From contig NZ_JAAUVN010000006.1 in NCBI RefSeq assembly GCF_012030425.1, positions 124,001 to 188,000 of the forward strand: a stretch of DNA of 64,000 nucleotides, in the 5' to 3' direction. The translations under genes and the position numbers were made by a program. Shown here piece after piece: positions 18,242 through 27,330 of the stretch. This stretch comes from Sphingobacterium sp. B16(2022). Its GTDB lineage: Bacteria; Bacteroidota; Bacteroidia; Sphingobacteriales; Sphingobacteriaceae. How positions within the stretch are numbered: the first letter of the stretch is position 1; each line of letters opens with the position of its first letter. The notes below the pieces were generated by a model. The model saw only the letters and a list, made by a program, of their open reading frames with translations. It was not told the DNA's origin and made no database searches.

Positions 18242-18646
18242 ATGAATTTCTATACAAGAAAATGGGTAAAACCAGAAGACTTAAACCCTAACGGTTCACT
18301 ATTTGGGGGGACCCTATTGAGATGGATTGATGAAGAGGCCGTTATCTATGCAATTGTGCAATTGGCAAATTCACATGTAGTAACGAAGTATATTTCTGAA
18401 ATCAATTTCGTCAGTTCGGCTCAACAAGGTGATATTATAGAATTAGGAATAGAAGCAACTAATTTTGGTACAACATCCATCACGATGAGATGTGAGGTTC
18501 GCAACAAAATTACGAGAAAAACAATTCTATCCATCGACAAATTAGTTTTTGTCAACCTTAATAAAGAAGGCACACCAACACCGCACGGACGCACCGAAAT
18601 TACTTATGCTTATGTAGGTATTGATAAAATAAAAAAGGATGAATAA
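18242..18646 (+). CDS. Hotdog-fold acyl-CoA thioesterase (YciA-like)
   Basis: It hydrolyses acyl-CoA to free acid and CoA. The 134-residue single hotdog domain has the family's NPNGSLFGGTLLRWIDEEA segment (16-34), with the Asn and Asp/Glu used for catalysis, and the strand with SEINFVSSAQQGD (described by position 52-64). The length matches YciA/acyl-CoA thioester hydrolases. Substrate chain length cannot be inferred. The stop codon lies inside the terminator hairpin that it shares with the convergent DUF3817 gene. Confidence 0.85.
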   Translation: MNFYTRKWVKPEDLNPNGSLFGGTLLRWIDEEAVIYAIVQLANSHVVTKYISEINFVSSAQQGDIIELGIEATNFGTTSITMRCEVRNKITRKTILSIDKLVFVNLNKEGTPTPHGRTEITYAYVGIDKIKKDE

Positions 18647-18661
18647 ATCATCCTTTTTTAT
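18631..18661. terminator. Bidirectional terminator overlapping the thioesterase stop codon
   Basis: A 12-bp stem (18631-18642 with 18648-18659) made of A-rich and T-rich arms around GGATGA/TCATCC, 5-nt loop. It includes the thioesterase TAA at 18644-18646. Confidence 0.75.
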
Positions 18662-18664
18662 TTT

Positions 18665-18958
18665 CTATTTCTTTTGTCCATTAATAATCTTCTTCACATC
18701 CAATTCTACCCAGAAACCTACAATAGGAATTAGAGATAAGACAAAATAAGTCAATGGTCTTTTCCAGTTCCATTTATATTCTACTGTGCACATGATCAAC
18801 ATGATGACAAATATGACGACAAAAAAGCCATGAATCGAGCCTGCAATTCTCACCGCTTCGGGCGTTTCAAAAAAATATTTCATCGGCATAGCAAAGAAAA
18901 ACAAACAAATGGTTGAAACAGCTTCCCAAAGTGCTATTTGTCTAAAAATACGGAGCAT
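18665..18958 (-). CDS. DUF3817 small integral membrane protein
   Basis: 97 residues with three predicted membrane helices (about 8-28, 37-58, 69-86). The sequence pattern (ESVSTI-like AVSTICLFF, MPMKYFF, SIHGFFVVIF) fits DUF3817, a widespread small membrane family with no known activity, also found as a domain fused to MFS-like proteins in other bacteria. It stands alone on the minus strand. Function unknown. Confidence 0.8.
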   Translation of the reverse strand: MLRIFRQIALWEAVSTICLFFFAMPMKYFFETPEAVRIAGSIHGFFVVIFVIMLIMCTVEYKWNWKRPLTYFVLSLIPIVGFWVELDVKKIINGQKK

Positions 18959-19105
18959 AAAAACTTGATTTAAAAATAAGTAATCCCAAAAATAGAATTA
19001 TTTAGTGAGATGGATATTTTTTCTGAATGCTTTGACCTTCCTTTGACATATTAATCTTTAAAATGACGTGCGCTTATTAAAATCTGCCAATATAATGTCG
19101 CTCAA

Positions 19106-19138
19106 TTTTATAACATTCAGAAAAAATGCGTACTTTTG
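19106..19138 (+). promoter_or_regulatory. Promoter of the second lpd gene
   Basis: Perfect -7 element TACTTTTG at 19131-19138. A weak TTTTA at 19106-19110 stands in for the -33 element with 20 nt between. The predicted leader before ATG 19212 is about 65 nt. Confidence 0.5.
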
Positions 19139-19211
19139 AATAAGCTTTGCTATTCTGAATCTCAAGAAATTCAGAAATAGATTGAGCATTCAACTACACA
19201 ATAATTATTTT

Positions 19212-20600
19212 ATGAATTACGACATCATTGTAATTGGTAGTGGTCCTGGTGGATATGTTGCTGCCATTAGAGCCTCACAATTAGGTTTCAAAACTGCTAT
19301 CATCGAGCGCGAATCTTTAGGAGGTATTTGTCTAAATTGGGGCTGTATCCCGACGAAAGCTCTATTAAAAAGTGCACAAGTTTTTGAATATTTAAATCAT
19401 GCTGCTGAATATGGTATTAATGTACAAGGTGGTGAGCCTGACTTTGATGCTATTGTAAAAAGAAGTCGTGGCGTAGCAGATGGAATGAGCAAGGGTATTC
19501 AATTCTTAATGAAAAAGAATAAGATTGACGTCATTAATGGTACTGCAAAAATTAAAACCGGTGGTAAGATCGATGTTAAAGCTGCAGATGGTTCATCAAA
19601 AGAATACACCGCGAAACATACTATTTTAGCTACTGGTGCAAGATCACGTGAATTACCAAATTTACCACAAGACGGTAAAAAGATCATCGGTTACAGACAA
19701 GCATTAGTATTACCAAAACAACCAAAATCACTTGTGATTGTTGGATCTGGAGCTATTGGAATCGAATTTGCATATTTCTACAATGCAATTGGTACGAAAG
19801 TAACAGTAGTAGAATTCATGGACAGAATCGTTCCTGTTGAAGATGAAGAAATATCAAAACAATTAGAAAAAAGCTTAAAGAAACAAGGCATTAACATTTT
19901 AACTTCATCTGAAGTACAATCTGTTGATACTTCAGGTACTTTAAGTAAAGTAAATATCAAGTCTGCTAAAGGCATGGAAGTTATCGAGGCTGAAGTTGTA
20001 TTATCAGCAGTAGGTATCATGCCAAATATCGAAAACCTAGGTCTTGAAGAAGTTGGTGTAAAAACAGACCGTGGCCGTGTTGTGGTTGACGATTATTATA
20101 AAACAAATATCGACGGCGTTTATGCTATCGGTGATATCGTAAAAGGACAAGCTCTTGCACACGTTGCTTCAGCAGAAGGAATTTTATGTATAGAAGCGAT
20201 TAAAGGTCTTCATGTAGAACCAATTGACTATAACAACATCCCTGGATGTACCTATTGTTCTCCTGAAATTGCTTCAGTAGGTTATACTGAGAAAGCGGCA
20301 AAAGAAGCTGGTTACGAAGTTAAAGTAGGTAAATTTCCTTTTTCTGCTTCAGGTAAAGCATCTGCTTCCGGAGCAAAAGATGGTTTTGTAAAAGTTATCT
20401 TTGATGCAAAATACGGTGAATTCTTAGGAGCTCATATGATCGGTGCAAATGTTACGGAATTGATTGCTGAAATTGTTGTAGCAAGAAAATTAGAAACAAC
20501 TGGTCATGAAATGATTAAAGCGATCCATCCTCACCCAACTATGAGTGAAGCTATTATGGAAGCTTGTGCCGATGCTTACGATGAAGTGATACACTTATAA
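19212..20600 (+). CDS. lpdA: Dihydrolipoamide dehydrogenase (E3), copy 2
   Basis: A second E3 flavoprotein of 462 residues from ATG 19212. The upstream TTG at 19182 would add ten non-homologous residues and is rejected. Motifs: FAD loop GSGPGG, redox disulfide GGICLNWGCIPTK, NAD loop GSGAIGIEF and the C-terminal HPHPTMSEAIMEA with the catalytic His-Glu. The CLNWGC variant is typical of the E3 that serves pyruvate dehydrogenase or branched-chain complexes in many bacteria. The two copies are clearly divergent paralogues and not a recent duplication. Which complex each serves is not shown. Confidence 0.95.
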   Translation: MNYDIIVIGSGPGGYVAAIRASQLGFKTAIIERESLGGICLNWGCIPTKALLKSAQVFEYLNHAAEYGINVQGGEPDFDAIVKRSRGVADGMSKGIQFLMKKNKIDVINGTAKIKTGGKIDVKAADGSSKEYTAKHTILATGARSRELPNLPQDGKKIIGYRQALVLPKQPKSLVIVGSGAIGIEFAYFYNAIGTKVTVVEFMDRIVPVEDEEISKQLEKSLKKQGINILTSSEVQSVDTSGTLSKVNIKSAKGMEVIEAEVVLSAVGIMPNIENLGLEEVGVKTDRGRVVVDDYYKTNIDGVYAIGDIVKGQALAHVASAEGILCIEAIKGLHVEPIDYNNIPGCTYCSPEIASVGYTEKAAKEAGYEVKVGKFPFSASGKASASGAKDGFVKVIFDAKYGEFLGAHMIGANVTELIAEIVVARKLETTGHEMIKAIHPHPTMSEAIMEACADAYDEVIHL

Positions 20601-20613
20601 CGGTAACGGACAA

Positions 20614-20662
20614 CATAAAATAGAAAGGGCTTATCATAATGATAAGCCCTTTCTATTTTATG
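20614..20662. terminator. Very long perfect hairpin, bidirectional terminator
   Basis: A 23-bp perfect stem (20614-20636 with 20640-20662) with a 3-nt loop between convergent lpd and lacI genes. Each arm carries the core AAAGGGCTTATCA with an AT-rich base that supplies the T run on either strand. Confidence 0.88.
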
Positions 20663-20674
20663 TTAAAAGAATGA

Positions 20675-21682
20675 TTACATAATCAATCTCGACTTAAATA
20701 CAATCTGTTGTGGAGCAAGATCAGGATTATTTATTTTTTCAAATAAAATCTCAGCTGCTTTCTTAGCTTGGTTTCCTGGAAATTGTTCAATACATCCCAT
20801 TGGAGGATTTTCCATATATTTCCAGAGAGGATAATTCGCATAACTAATAAAGTGAATATCATGATTAAGAACCAGACCTCTGTTTCGGGCAGCCTTCATA
20901 ACATCTAAAGTCACAAAGTCATTAAAAGACACAACTGCTGTAGGCCTTTCAGGTAAGGCATATAGTTTCTCCATAGCAGCCTCATTTCCCTCAGTCGTTA
21001 AATCCGTATTCACAATATACTTTTCATCATAGTCCAAGCCATTACGTTTCAAAGCGGATAAAAAGGAATTTTTGCGTTCTTCACTTGCAGGAAGCAATTG
21101 TGGACCATTAATAAGTGCTATTTTAGCATGACCCCGAGCAACGAAAGCATCAATAGCTTCGTTCATACCCGTTGCTAGATCACTTTCAACTTTATTAATT
21201 TTAGGAATATCGGGTACACAGTCAAAGAATACAATTGGTGTTCCAGAATTTTCTAGCTTTTCAAGAAACTCAAGATTTGTGGTATTTTTACCTACTGACA
21301 TTAAAACACCATCAACACGATGGCTTTTAAAGGTTTTCAAAATTCTCTCTTCTCTTTCGGCATCGTCCAAAGATTGTCCCATGATCACGGTATACTTACG
21401 GTCGTTGGAAACATTTTCAATTTCACTAATTGCAGAAGAGAAAAATGGTTCAGATAGACTTGGTAATAAAACACCGATTGTAAAAGTTTTGCGTTGCTTA
21501 AAAAATATCGCCGTTTGGTTAGGCTCATAATTCAATTCCTCAGCAACTTTTTTCACACGCATGGTCGTCACTAATCCAATACTTGGATGGTCATTCAACG
21601 CTCGAGATACAGTAGAGGGTGAAATTTTCAGCTTCTTCGCTATTTCCTTAATTGTTGTTGGTTTATCTCCTTGTATACTCAT
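20675..21682 (-). CDS. LacI-family transcriptional regulator
   Basis: A 335-residue repressor-type protein. The N-terminal helix-turn-helix is at about 10-30 (TIKEIAKKLKISPSTVSRAL), with the hinge helix near 50-60. A periplasmic-binding-protein-like ligand domain of the LacI/GalR family follows. In Bacteroidota such regulators usually control sugar uptake or catabolism. No sugar gene is next to it: the neighbours are convergent lpd and, 138 nt upstream on the same strand, a HAD-like gene ending at 21821. Its target is therefore unknown. Confidence 0.92.
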   Translation of the reverse strand: MSIQGDKPTTIKEIAKKLKISPSTVSRALNDHPSIGLVTTMRVKKVAEELNYEPNQTAIFFKQRKTFTIGVLLPSLSEPFFSSAISEIENVSNDRKYTVIMGQSLDDAEREERILKTFKSHRVDGVLMSVGKNTTNLEFLEKLENSGTPIVFFDCVPDIPKINKVESDLATGMNEAIDAFVARGHAKIALINGPQLLPASEERKNSFLSALKRNGLDYDEKYIVNTDLTTEGNEAAMEKLYALPERPTAVVSFNDFVTLDVMKAARNRGLVLNHDIHFISYANYPLWKYMENPPMGCIEQFPGNQAKKAAEILFEKINNPDLAPQQIVFKSRLIM

Positions 21683-21820
21683 AGTCGAATCTCACTAAAT
21701 TTACATTCTGATAAATATAACATTTTTTAGCATATTTTTTAGAATTAGAGTTTAATTTTAGAAAAAAGCAATTAATTACATAAATTTAAATAACTGATAA
21801 TCAATGGCTAAATCGAAAAA

Positions 21821-22366
21821 CTAACAATCTTGATATATAAAATCATTTTTAGCTATTTGTAGCTCTTCAGCTATATAATCGAGAGGCTCCAAATTGCGGA
21901 ATTTTAACTCATCAACAAAATAAACCTTTAATTTAGATGCCAAAGGCCCCCACTCCATATGTTTTATTTTATTCAACTGCATAAGCGGGTTCCCTTTCGT
22001 CAAAATACAGATCTGTTTATCTGCATTAACAATAGCTGTTAATAATTCTGGAATACCATCTTTCATCAATAATTTAACGGGTAAAACAGCATTAACAAAT
22101 AATCTTTCGAAATGCTCTTTATACTTTAAATCAAAATGAAAAACTTCGGCAGCATGTTCAAAGATCATATCTTCTCCTTGACTATCTAGATGATTCTTAA
22201 AAAATGTAACCAAATCAGCCTGAGGAGGAAAGGTCTCTGTAAATTCAAGAAAATTAGCAAAAAGATAATAAACCTGTAATAAATAGTCCCGTTTTGGATA
22301 AATAACGTCATCCAGTTCAAAAATAAATACCTTTTTATCCGTTGGGAAATCTTGATATCTTAACAT
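21821..22366 (-). CDS. Degenerate HAD-like protein lacking the nucleophile
   Basis: A 181-residue protein from ATG 22366, 7 nt after the upstream gene. The longer reading frame from 22471 overlaps that gene by about 98 nt and is rejected. The start of the protein, KKVFIFELDDVIYPKRDYL, lines up with HAD motif I (FDLDDTLY), but the nucleophilic first Asp is Glu. Motif II may be CILTKGN. The protein stops at FIYQDC, where motif IV (GDS) is expected, so the last ~40 residues of a normal HAD are missing. The likely result is a non-catalytic or regulatory relative; an evolving pseudogene is the alternative. The family call is moderate. Confidence 0.6.
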   Translation of the reverse strand: MLRYQDFPTDKKVFIFELDDVIYPKRDYLLQVYYLFANFLEFTETFPPQADLVTFFKNHLDSQGEDMIFEHAAEVFHFDLKYKEHFERLFVNAVLPVKLLMKDGIPELLTAIVNADKQICILTKGNPLMQLNKIKHMEWGPLASKLKVYFVDELKFRNLEPLDYIAEELQIAKNDFIYQDC

Positions 22367-22373
22367 AAAACAA

Positions 22374-22862
22374 TTAATCTTTTGAAACAGCACATAAGGC
22401 AAAATCATCACCTGAATCCGATACCACAAACAAACCATCCAGTCCAGGATGTTCAGTTGTAAAATCATCAATCAATGACTTACCATCAACTAATAAAGCA
22501 AGTGATAATTCTTTTGGTGGATTTTCAATCACATAGTAATCTTGTAAAACATCCTGAGCTGGAACAATTACCTTAATATCATATTCTTCAAATAAAATTT
22601 TGGCCACGGCTAGAGGTTCAAATTCATAACCTCCCAAAGGCAGGACATAGTCAATCTGATGATCTAAACTTATTTTTAATACTTCGTGAGCATAGGTTGG
22701 CATTAACCCCGCAGGCAATTTAAAATACTTGCCTGAATTTAATAACAGTGAAGGAATCTCCTCAGAACTCGCAAAAAAGATTTCAAATTCATCCCCTAAT
22801 AGCTTTGCAATACGTTGCCCAAGCCCTCTAGTTCCAAAGGTTATTAGTATTCTTTTTTTCAT
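22374..22862 (-). CDS. Unrecognised protein with Rossmann-like N-terminus (pre-ATP-grasp-like)
   Basis: 162 residues. The N-terminus MKKRILITFGTRGLGQRIAKLL resembles the nucleotide-binding pre-ATP-grasp or short-chain Rossmann start, here with GTRGLGQ in the glycine-rich position. After about 105 residues (ending VIVPAQDVLQDYYVIENPP) an ATP-grasp domain would normally follow. Instead a short tail ends in DDFALCAVSKD. In other Bacteroidota, HAD and ATP-grasp genes occur as pairs in polysaccharide loci. This pair could be a reduced remnant of that arrangement (inference). It precedes the HAD-like gene by 7 nt and follows the lolD-type gene by 96 nt. Confidence 0.5.
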   Translation of the reverse strand: MKKRILITFGTRGLGQRIAKLLGDEFEIFFASSEEIPSLLLNSGKYFKLPAGLMPTYAHEVLKISLDHQIDYVLPLGGYEFEPLAVAKILFEEYDIKVIVPAQDVLQDYYVIENPPKELSLALLVDGKSLIDDFTTEHPGLDGLFVVSDSGDDFALCAVSKD

Positions 22863-22958
22863 CAGAATAAAGTGTTTTTTTAAGCGATAAAGTTCTTATG
22901 AGCAATACATTTATCGCGGTTTATGTATTCTAAGTGACTTATAATGACTGTATACATA

Positions 22959-23615
22959 CTATACGATCACAATTCCATCACGCATATGAATAGTACGGTC
23001 CGAAATACGTGCCAGCTCTTCATTATGAGTAACGATGACAAAAGTTTGTTCAAATTTATCCCTTAGGTCAAAAAACAACTGATGTAATGCAGTAGCATTT
23101 TCAGAATCTAGATTTCCTGAAGGTTCATCTGCCAAAATAATAAAAGGGTTATTAATTAAGGCACGAGCAACAGATACACGTTGTTGTTCTCCACCAGACA
23201 TTTGAGTCGGTTTATGGCTAGCCCGATGTGCTACACCTAATAAATCCAATATCTCCATCGCACGAACTTCTGCATCTTTGCGCCCCACACCTTTAATAAA
23301 TGCTGGGATACACACATTTTCCAAAGCCGTAAATTCTGGGAGTAGGTGATGGAACTGAAAAACAAACCCGATATGTTCATTGCGAAAGGCACTCAGTTTT
23401 TTTGCATTCAGTGCACTGATGTTGGTTCCATTGATATACAGTTCCCCCTTATCTGCTAAATCCAAGGTCCCTAAAATGTGAAGAAGCGTACTTTTTCCAG
23501 CTCCAGAAGCTCCAACAATACTCACAATTTCACCCTTTGCAACTTCTATATCCACCCCTTTTAATATAGGTAAAGGACCGTATGATTTGAAAATACTTTT
23601 GGCTTGTAACATCAT
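22959..23615 (-). CDS. lolD: LolD/MacB-type ABC transporter ATPase
   Basis: An ATPase subunit of a type VII ABC system that drives lipoprotein release (LolCDE) or related mechanotransmission exporters. At 218 residues it is a single nucleotide-binding domain: Walker A GASGAGKS (35-42), Q-loop [11 protein letters not shown] (residues 85-95), signature SGGEQ (140-144), Walker B LADEP with Asp163-Glu164, and a switch His in VTHNEE. The [15 protein letters not shown] segment is typical of LolD. No permease gene is adjacent; in Bacteroidota lolCE-type permeases are often elsewhere. A -7 promoter element (plus-strand 23620-23627) lies 4 nt before the ATG. Confidence 0.88.
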   Translation of the reverse strand: MMLQAKSIFKSYGPLPILKGVDIEVAKGEIVSIVGASGAGKSTLLHILGTLDLADKGELYINGTNISALNAKKLSAFRNEHIGFVFQFHHLLPEFTALENVCIPAFIKGVGRKDAEVRAMEILDLLGVAHRASHKPTQMSGGEQQRVSVARALINNPFIILADEPSGNLDSENATALHQLFFDLRDKFEQTFVIVTHNEELARISDRTIHMRDGIVIV

Positions 23616-23619
23616 ATGA

Positions 23620-23627
23620 CAAAGTTA
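23620..23627 (-). promoter_or_regulatory. -7 element abutting the lolD start codon
   Basis: TAACTTTG on the minus strand ends 4 nt before ATG 23615, predicting an mRNA with almost no leader. No well-placed -33 TTG is seen. Confidence 0.45.
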
Positions 23628-23735
23628 AATATTTTTTATGAACAAAACCTTTGAATAAATCAAGACCTTTTAACTCCATATCCGCCAAGTAGTATATAAT
23701 AAAAGTCAATTTAAGCTAAATTTATGCTTCAGAAC

Positions 23736-23766
23736 TTGACCATTCACTTAAAAAATAATACTTTTA
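23736..23766 (+). promoter_or_regulatory. Promoter of sucC
   Basis: TTG at 23736-23738, 20-nt spacer and TACTTTTA at 23759-23766 (one mismatch to TAnnTTTG). The ATG is 20 nt downstream. Confidence 0.55.
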
Positions 23767-23785
23767 CAACACAAACATTTTTGCA

Positions 23786-24979
23786 ATGAACATTCACGAA
23801 TATCAAGGAAAAGAAATACTTAAAAGTTTTGGCGTAAGAGTACAAGAAGGTATTGTTGCTGAAACTCCAGAGCAAGCTGTAGAAGCTGCTAAAAAATTGA
23901 AAGAAGAATACAATTCTGACTGGGTTGTAATCAAGGCTCAAATTCATGCTGGTGGTCGCGGTAAAGGTGGTGGCGTTAAATTAGCTAAAAACCTAGAAGA
24001 AGTATCACAACGTGCTACAGATATCATCGGTATGCAATTAGTAACTCCTCAAACTGGCGCTGAAGGTAAAAAAGTAAATAAAGTATTAGTTGCTCAAGAT
24101 GTTTACTATCCTGGTGAAAGTGAAACTAAAGAATTTTATGTATCTGTGTTATTAGACCGTGCTAAAGGTCGTAATATCATTATGTATTCTACAGAAGGTG
24201 GAATGGATATTGAAGAAGTAGCAGAGAAAACTCCAAACTTAATCTTCAAAGAAGAAATCGACCCTAAAGTTGGTTTACAAGGTTTCCAAGCACGTAAAAT
24301 TGCTTTCAACTTAGGCTTAACTGGTGGTGCACATAAAGAAATGGTGAAATTCGTTGCTGCTTTATATAAAGCATACGATTCAACAGATTCTTCTATGTTC
24401 GAAATCAATCCTGTATTAAAAACATCTGATGATAAAATCTTAGCTGTAGATGCGAAAGTAGACTTAGATGAGAACGCATTATACCGTCACCCGGATTATG
24501 CAGCATTACGTGATGTAACGGAAGAAGATCCTACAGAAGTTGAAGCTGGTAAATCTAACTTAAACTATGTAAAACTTGACGGTAACGTAGGTTGTATGGT
24601 AAATGGTGCTGGTCTTGCAATGGCAACTATGGATATCATCAAAATTGCTGGTGGTGAGCCTGCTAACTTCCTAGATGTAGGTGGTACTGCAAATGCTGAA
24701 ACGGTAAAAGCTGGTTTCAATATCATTTTATCAGATCCAAATGTAAAAGCAATCTTAATTAACATCTTCGGTGGTATCGTTCGTTGTGACCGTGTTGCGC
24801 AAGGTGTAATCGATGCTTATAATGAAATCGGAAATATTCCTGTGCCAATTATCGTACGTCTTCAAGGTACAAATGCTGCTGAAGCGAAAAAATTAATTGA
24901 TGATTCAGGCTTACAAGTTTATTCTGCAATTCAATTACAAGAAGCTGCTGAATTAGTAACTAAAGTATTAAAAGGATAA
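23786..24979 (+). CDS. sucC: Succinyl-CoA synthetase beta subunit
   Basis: It makes succinate and NTP from succinyl-CoA in the TCA cycle together with the alpha subunit SucD. The 397-residue protein has an ATP-grasp domain (1-240, with [19 protein letters not shown] region near 48-65) and the C-terminal CoA-ligase flavodoxin-like domain with GGTANAETV and [13 protein letters not shown]. Length is normal. sucD is not adjacent, which is common in Bacteroidota. Codon use looks strongly biased (GGT, GCT, AAA), as for a highly expressed gene. It has its own promoter and terminator. Confidence 0.96.
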   Translation: MNIHEYQGKEILKSFGVRVQEGIVAETPEQAVEAAKKLKEEYNSDWVVIKAQIHAGGRGKGGGVKLAKNLEEVSQRATDIIGMQLVTPQTGAEGKKVNKVLVAQDVYYPGESETKEFYVSVLLDRAKGRNIIMYSTEGGMDIEEVAEKTPNLIFKEEIDPKVGLQGFQARKIAFNLGLTGGAHKEMVKFVAALYKAYDSTDSSMFEINPVLKTSDDKILAVDAKVDLDENALYRHPDYAALRDVTEEDPTEVEAGKSNLNYVKLDGNVGCMVNGAGLAMATMDIIKIAGGEPANFLDVGGTANAETVKAGFNIILSDPNVKAILINIFGGIVRCDRVAQGVIDAYNEIGNIPVPIIVRLQGTNAAEAKKLIDDSGLQVYSAIQLQEAAELVTKVLKG

Positions 24980-25000
24980 TCTTCCCTTTAAAACAATATC

Positions 25001-25033
25001 AAAAGCCTCTGAAAATCTCAGAGGCTTTTTTAA
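25001..25033 (+). terminator. Terminator of sucC
   Basis: A perfect 12-bp stem (AAAAGCCTCTGA 25001-25012 with 25018-25029), 5-nt loop, T run. Confidence 0.9.
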
Positions 25034-25089
25034 TTAAAACAAATACCGAATATTTCTAAATAAATAAAGGATTTTTATAAATTATACCC

Positions 25090-25097
25090 TATTTTTG
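25090..25097 (+). promoter_or_regulatory. -7 element of asnS
   Basis: TATTTTTG matches TAnnTTTG. No clear TTG lies at the right distance. The predicted leader is about 60 nt and contains a short inverted repeat around AGATCctGATCT (25118-25129). Confidence 0.4.
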
Positions 25098-25163
25098 AGT
25101 TTCATACAAAAAAATAAGATCCTGATCTATTATTTAGACCTGATTTGAAATGCCACAATAAAA

Positions 25164-26609
25164 ATGGAACATACACGTATAAAAGAATTATTAAATGCCA
25201 CTGAATTTGGGCATGAAGTTATTGTTAAAGGATGGGTTAAAACTTTCCGAAACAATCAATTTATAGCAATCAATGATGGATCTTCCATTCACAACATCCA
25301 AGCAGTAGTTGATTTTGAAAACACACCCGATGCTTTATTAAAAAGGATCACAACAGGTGCTGCATTACGCGTAAAAGGAAATTTAATTGAATCACAAGGT
25401 AAAGGTCAAAAAGTTGAGATCAAAGTAAATGAGTTGACGATCTTAGGTGATTCAGATGCTGAAAAATATCCTTTGCAACCGAAAAAACATAGCTTAGAAT
25501 TTTTACGTGAAATCGCTCACTTACGTTTCCGTACAACGACATTCAATGCTGTCTTTAAAGTACGTAATGCCTTAGCATTTGCTGTTCACAAATTCTTCAA
25601 TGACAAAGATTTTGTGTACATGCATACGCCAATTATTACTGGTTCTGATGCAGAGGGTGCTGGTGAAATGTTCCGTGTAACTTCATTAGATCTTAACAAT
25701 ATTCCACGTACAGAAAATGGTGATATTGATTTTAAAGAAGACTTTTTTGGTAAATCTACTAATCTAACCGTATCAGGACAATTAGAAGGTGAATTAGCGG
25801 CTATGGCCCTTGGGAATATCTATACCTTTGGTCCAACTTTCCGAGCTGAAAATTCTAATACAACTCGTCACTTAGCAGAATTCTGGATGATTGAACCAGA
25901 AATGGCATTTTATGAGTTGGAAGATAACATGGATTTAGCGGAAGATTTGTTGAAGTATGTCATCAAGTATGCGCTGGATACCTGTCCTGAAGAAATTGAA
26001 TTTTTAAAAACACGTTTATTAGAAGAGGAGAAAAATAAACCTGCGGCAGAAAGGGCAGAATTAAATCTAATAGATAAATTAACGTTTGTACTGAATAATG
26101 ATTTCGAACGCGTAACCTATACAGAAGCGATCGACATATTGAAGCGCAGTAAACCAAATCAAAAGAAACAATTTAAATACTTAATTGATGAATGGGGAGC
26201 TGATTTACAGTCCGAGCACGAACGTTATTTAGTAGAGAAACATTATAAAAAACCAGTGATCCTGATTGATTATCCAGCGGAGATCAAATCATTTTATATG
26301 AAGCAAAATGATGTAGATGCTAATGGACACAAAACAGTACGCGCGATGGATATTCTTTTCCCGGGAATCGGTGAAATGGTGGGCGGATCACAACGTGAAG
26401 AAAATTTAGATAAGTTATTATCACGTATGGCTGAAGTCAACATCCCTGCGGAAGAAATGGAATGGTTCTTAGATACACGTCGTTATGGCTCAGCTCCGCA
26501 TTCCGGTTTTGGACTAGGATTCGAGCGTTTGGTATTATTTGTAACAGGAATGACCAATATTAGAGATGTTATTCCGTTCCCTCGTACACCGAACAACGCA
26601 GAATTTTAA
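25164..26609 (+). CDS. asnS: Asparaginyl-tRNA synthetase
   Basis: It charges tRNA-Asn with asparagine, a class IIb aminoacyl-tRNA synthetase. The 481-residue protein has an N-terminal OB-fold anticodon domain (1-105, [13 protein letters not shown]), then the catalytic core. Seen: motif 2 [19 protein letters not shown] (about 230-248) and motif 3 [13 protein letters not shown] near the C-terminus. The [12 protein letters not shown] text distinguishes AsnRS from AspRS. An insertion of about 60 charged residues (roughly 275-345, [17 protein letters not shown]) is typical of the Bacteroidota form. Confidence 0.96.
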   Translation: MEHTRIKELLNATEFGHEVIVKGWVKTFRNNQFIAINDGSSIHNIQAVVDFENTPDALLKRITTGAALRVKGNLIESQGKGQKVEIKVNELTILGDSDAEKYPLQPKKHSLEFLREIAHLRFRTTTFNAVFKVRNALAFAVHKFFNDKDFVYMHTPIITGSDAEGAGEMFRVTSLDLNNIPRTENGDIDFKEDFFGKSTNLTVSGQLEGELAAMALGNIYTFGPTFRAENSNTTRHLAEFWMIEPEMAFYELEDNMDLAEDLLKYVIKYALDTCPEEIEFLKTRLLEEEKNKPAAERAELNLIDKLTFVLNNDFERVTYTEAIDILKRSKPNQKKQFKYLIDEWGADLQSEHERYLVEKHYKKPVILIDYPAEIKSFYMKQNDVDANGHKTVRAMDILFPGIGEMVGGSQREENLDKLLSRMAEVNIPAEEMEWFLDTRRYGSAPHSGFGLGFERLVLFVTGMTNIRDVIPFPRTPNNAEF

Positions 26610-26631
26610 TCGATAACAATACGATAGCAAG

Positions 26632-26665
26632 CGGTCAAAACATATCCAGTTTTGACCGTTTTTCT
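26632..26665 (+). terminator. Terminator of asnS
   Basis: A 10-bp perfect stem (CGGTCAAAAC 26632-26641 with 26649-26658), 7-nt loop, followed by TTTTTCTTTT. Confidence 0.88.
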
Positions 26666-26709
26666 TTTATCTATAAATAATTTGTAATTTAGTACTATAT
26701 CTCAACGTT

Positions 26710-27330
26710 ATGTTAGTCCGAATTTACGATAATAACCCCAATGAAAAGTCAATACAGCAAGTTGTTGACGTTCTAAAAAAAGGTGGAGTCATCATCTACC
26801 CCACCGATACGGTTTATGGTATAGGATGCGACATTACAAATCAGAAAGCAATAGAAAAAGTTTGTGAAATTAGAGGATTAAAGGCAGATAAAGCCAATCT
26901 ATCCTTTATTTGCTATGACTTGACAGATATATCTTTGTATACCAAACCATTTGATACAACCGTTTTTAGAGTATTAAAAAAAGCCCTCCCAGGTCCATTT
27001 ACATTTATCTTTAATGCCAGCAGTCAAGTTCCAAAATTATTAAGTTCCAAAAAGAAAACAGTGGGTATCCGTGTTCCTGATAATAATATCGTACGCGAAA
27101 TCGTACGTGTGCTTGGTAATCCCATTGTTACAGCCTCCATTCGAGATGAAGATGACATTCTAGAGTATTCAACAGATCCAGAATTGATCCATGAAAAATA
27201 TGAAAATCTAGTCGATTTAGTAATTGATGGTGGTTATGGTGATAATGTTGCTTCTACAGTAGTTGACCTTACAGAGGGCGAATTTGAAGTTATCAGAGCT
27301 GGCAAAGGAAACTTAGAGGAATATCTATAA
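26710..27330 (+). CDS. TsaC/YciO/Sua5-family threonylcarbamoyl-AMP synthase
   Basis: YrdC-fold enzymes make threonylcarbamoyl-AMP from threonine, bicarbonate and ATP for the t6A37 modification of ANN-decoding tRNAs. At 206 residues it has only the YrdC domain: YPTDTVYGIGCD (about 30-41), the loop KADKANLSF in place of the usual KxRP.SN, and VGIRVPDN. The weakened lysine/arginine loop resembles the YciO branch, whose main role is less clear than TsaC. I therefore do not choose between the two. The gene overlaps the convergent SRPBCC gene by 6 nt. Confidence 0.85.
   Translation: MLVRIYDNNPNEKSIQQVVDVLKKGGVIIYPTDTVYGIGCDITNQKAIEKVCEIRGLKADKANLSFICYDLTDISLYTKPFDTTVFRVLKKALPGPFTFIFNASSQVPKLLSSKKKTVGIRVPDNNIVREIVRVLGNPIVTASIRDEDDILEYSTDPELIHEKYENLVDLVIDGGYGDNVASTVVDLTEGEFEVIRAGKGNLEEYL

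Noticed and set aside
21821-22471. Longer HAD-like reading frame from 22471
   Set aside because: The additional 35 residues overlap the upstream gene and show no HAD similarity; ATG 22366 fits the gene spacing.
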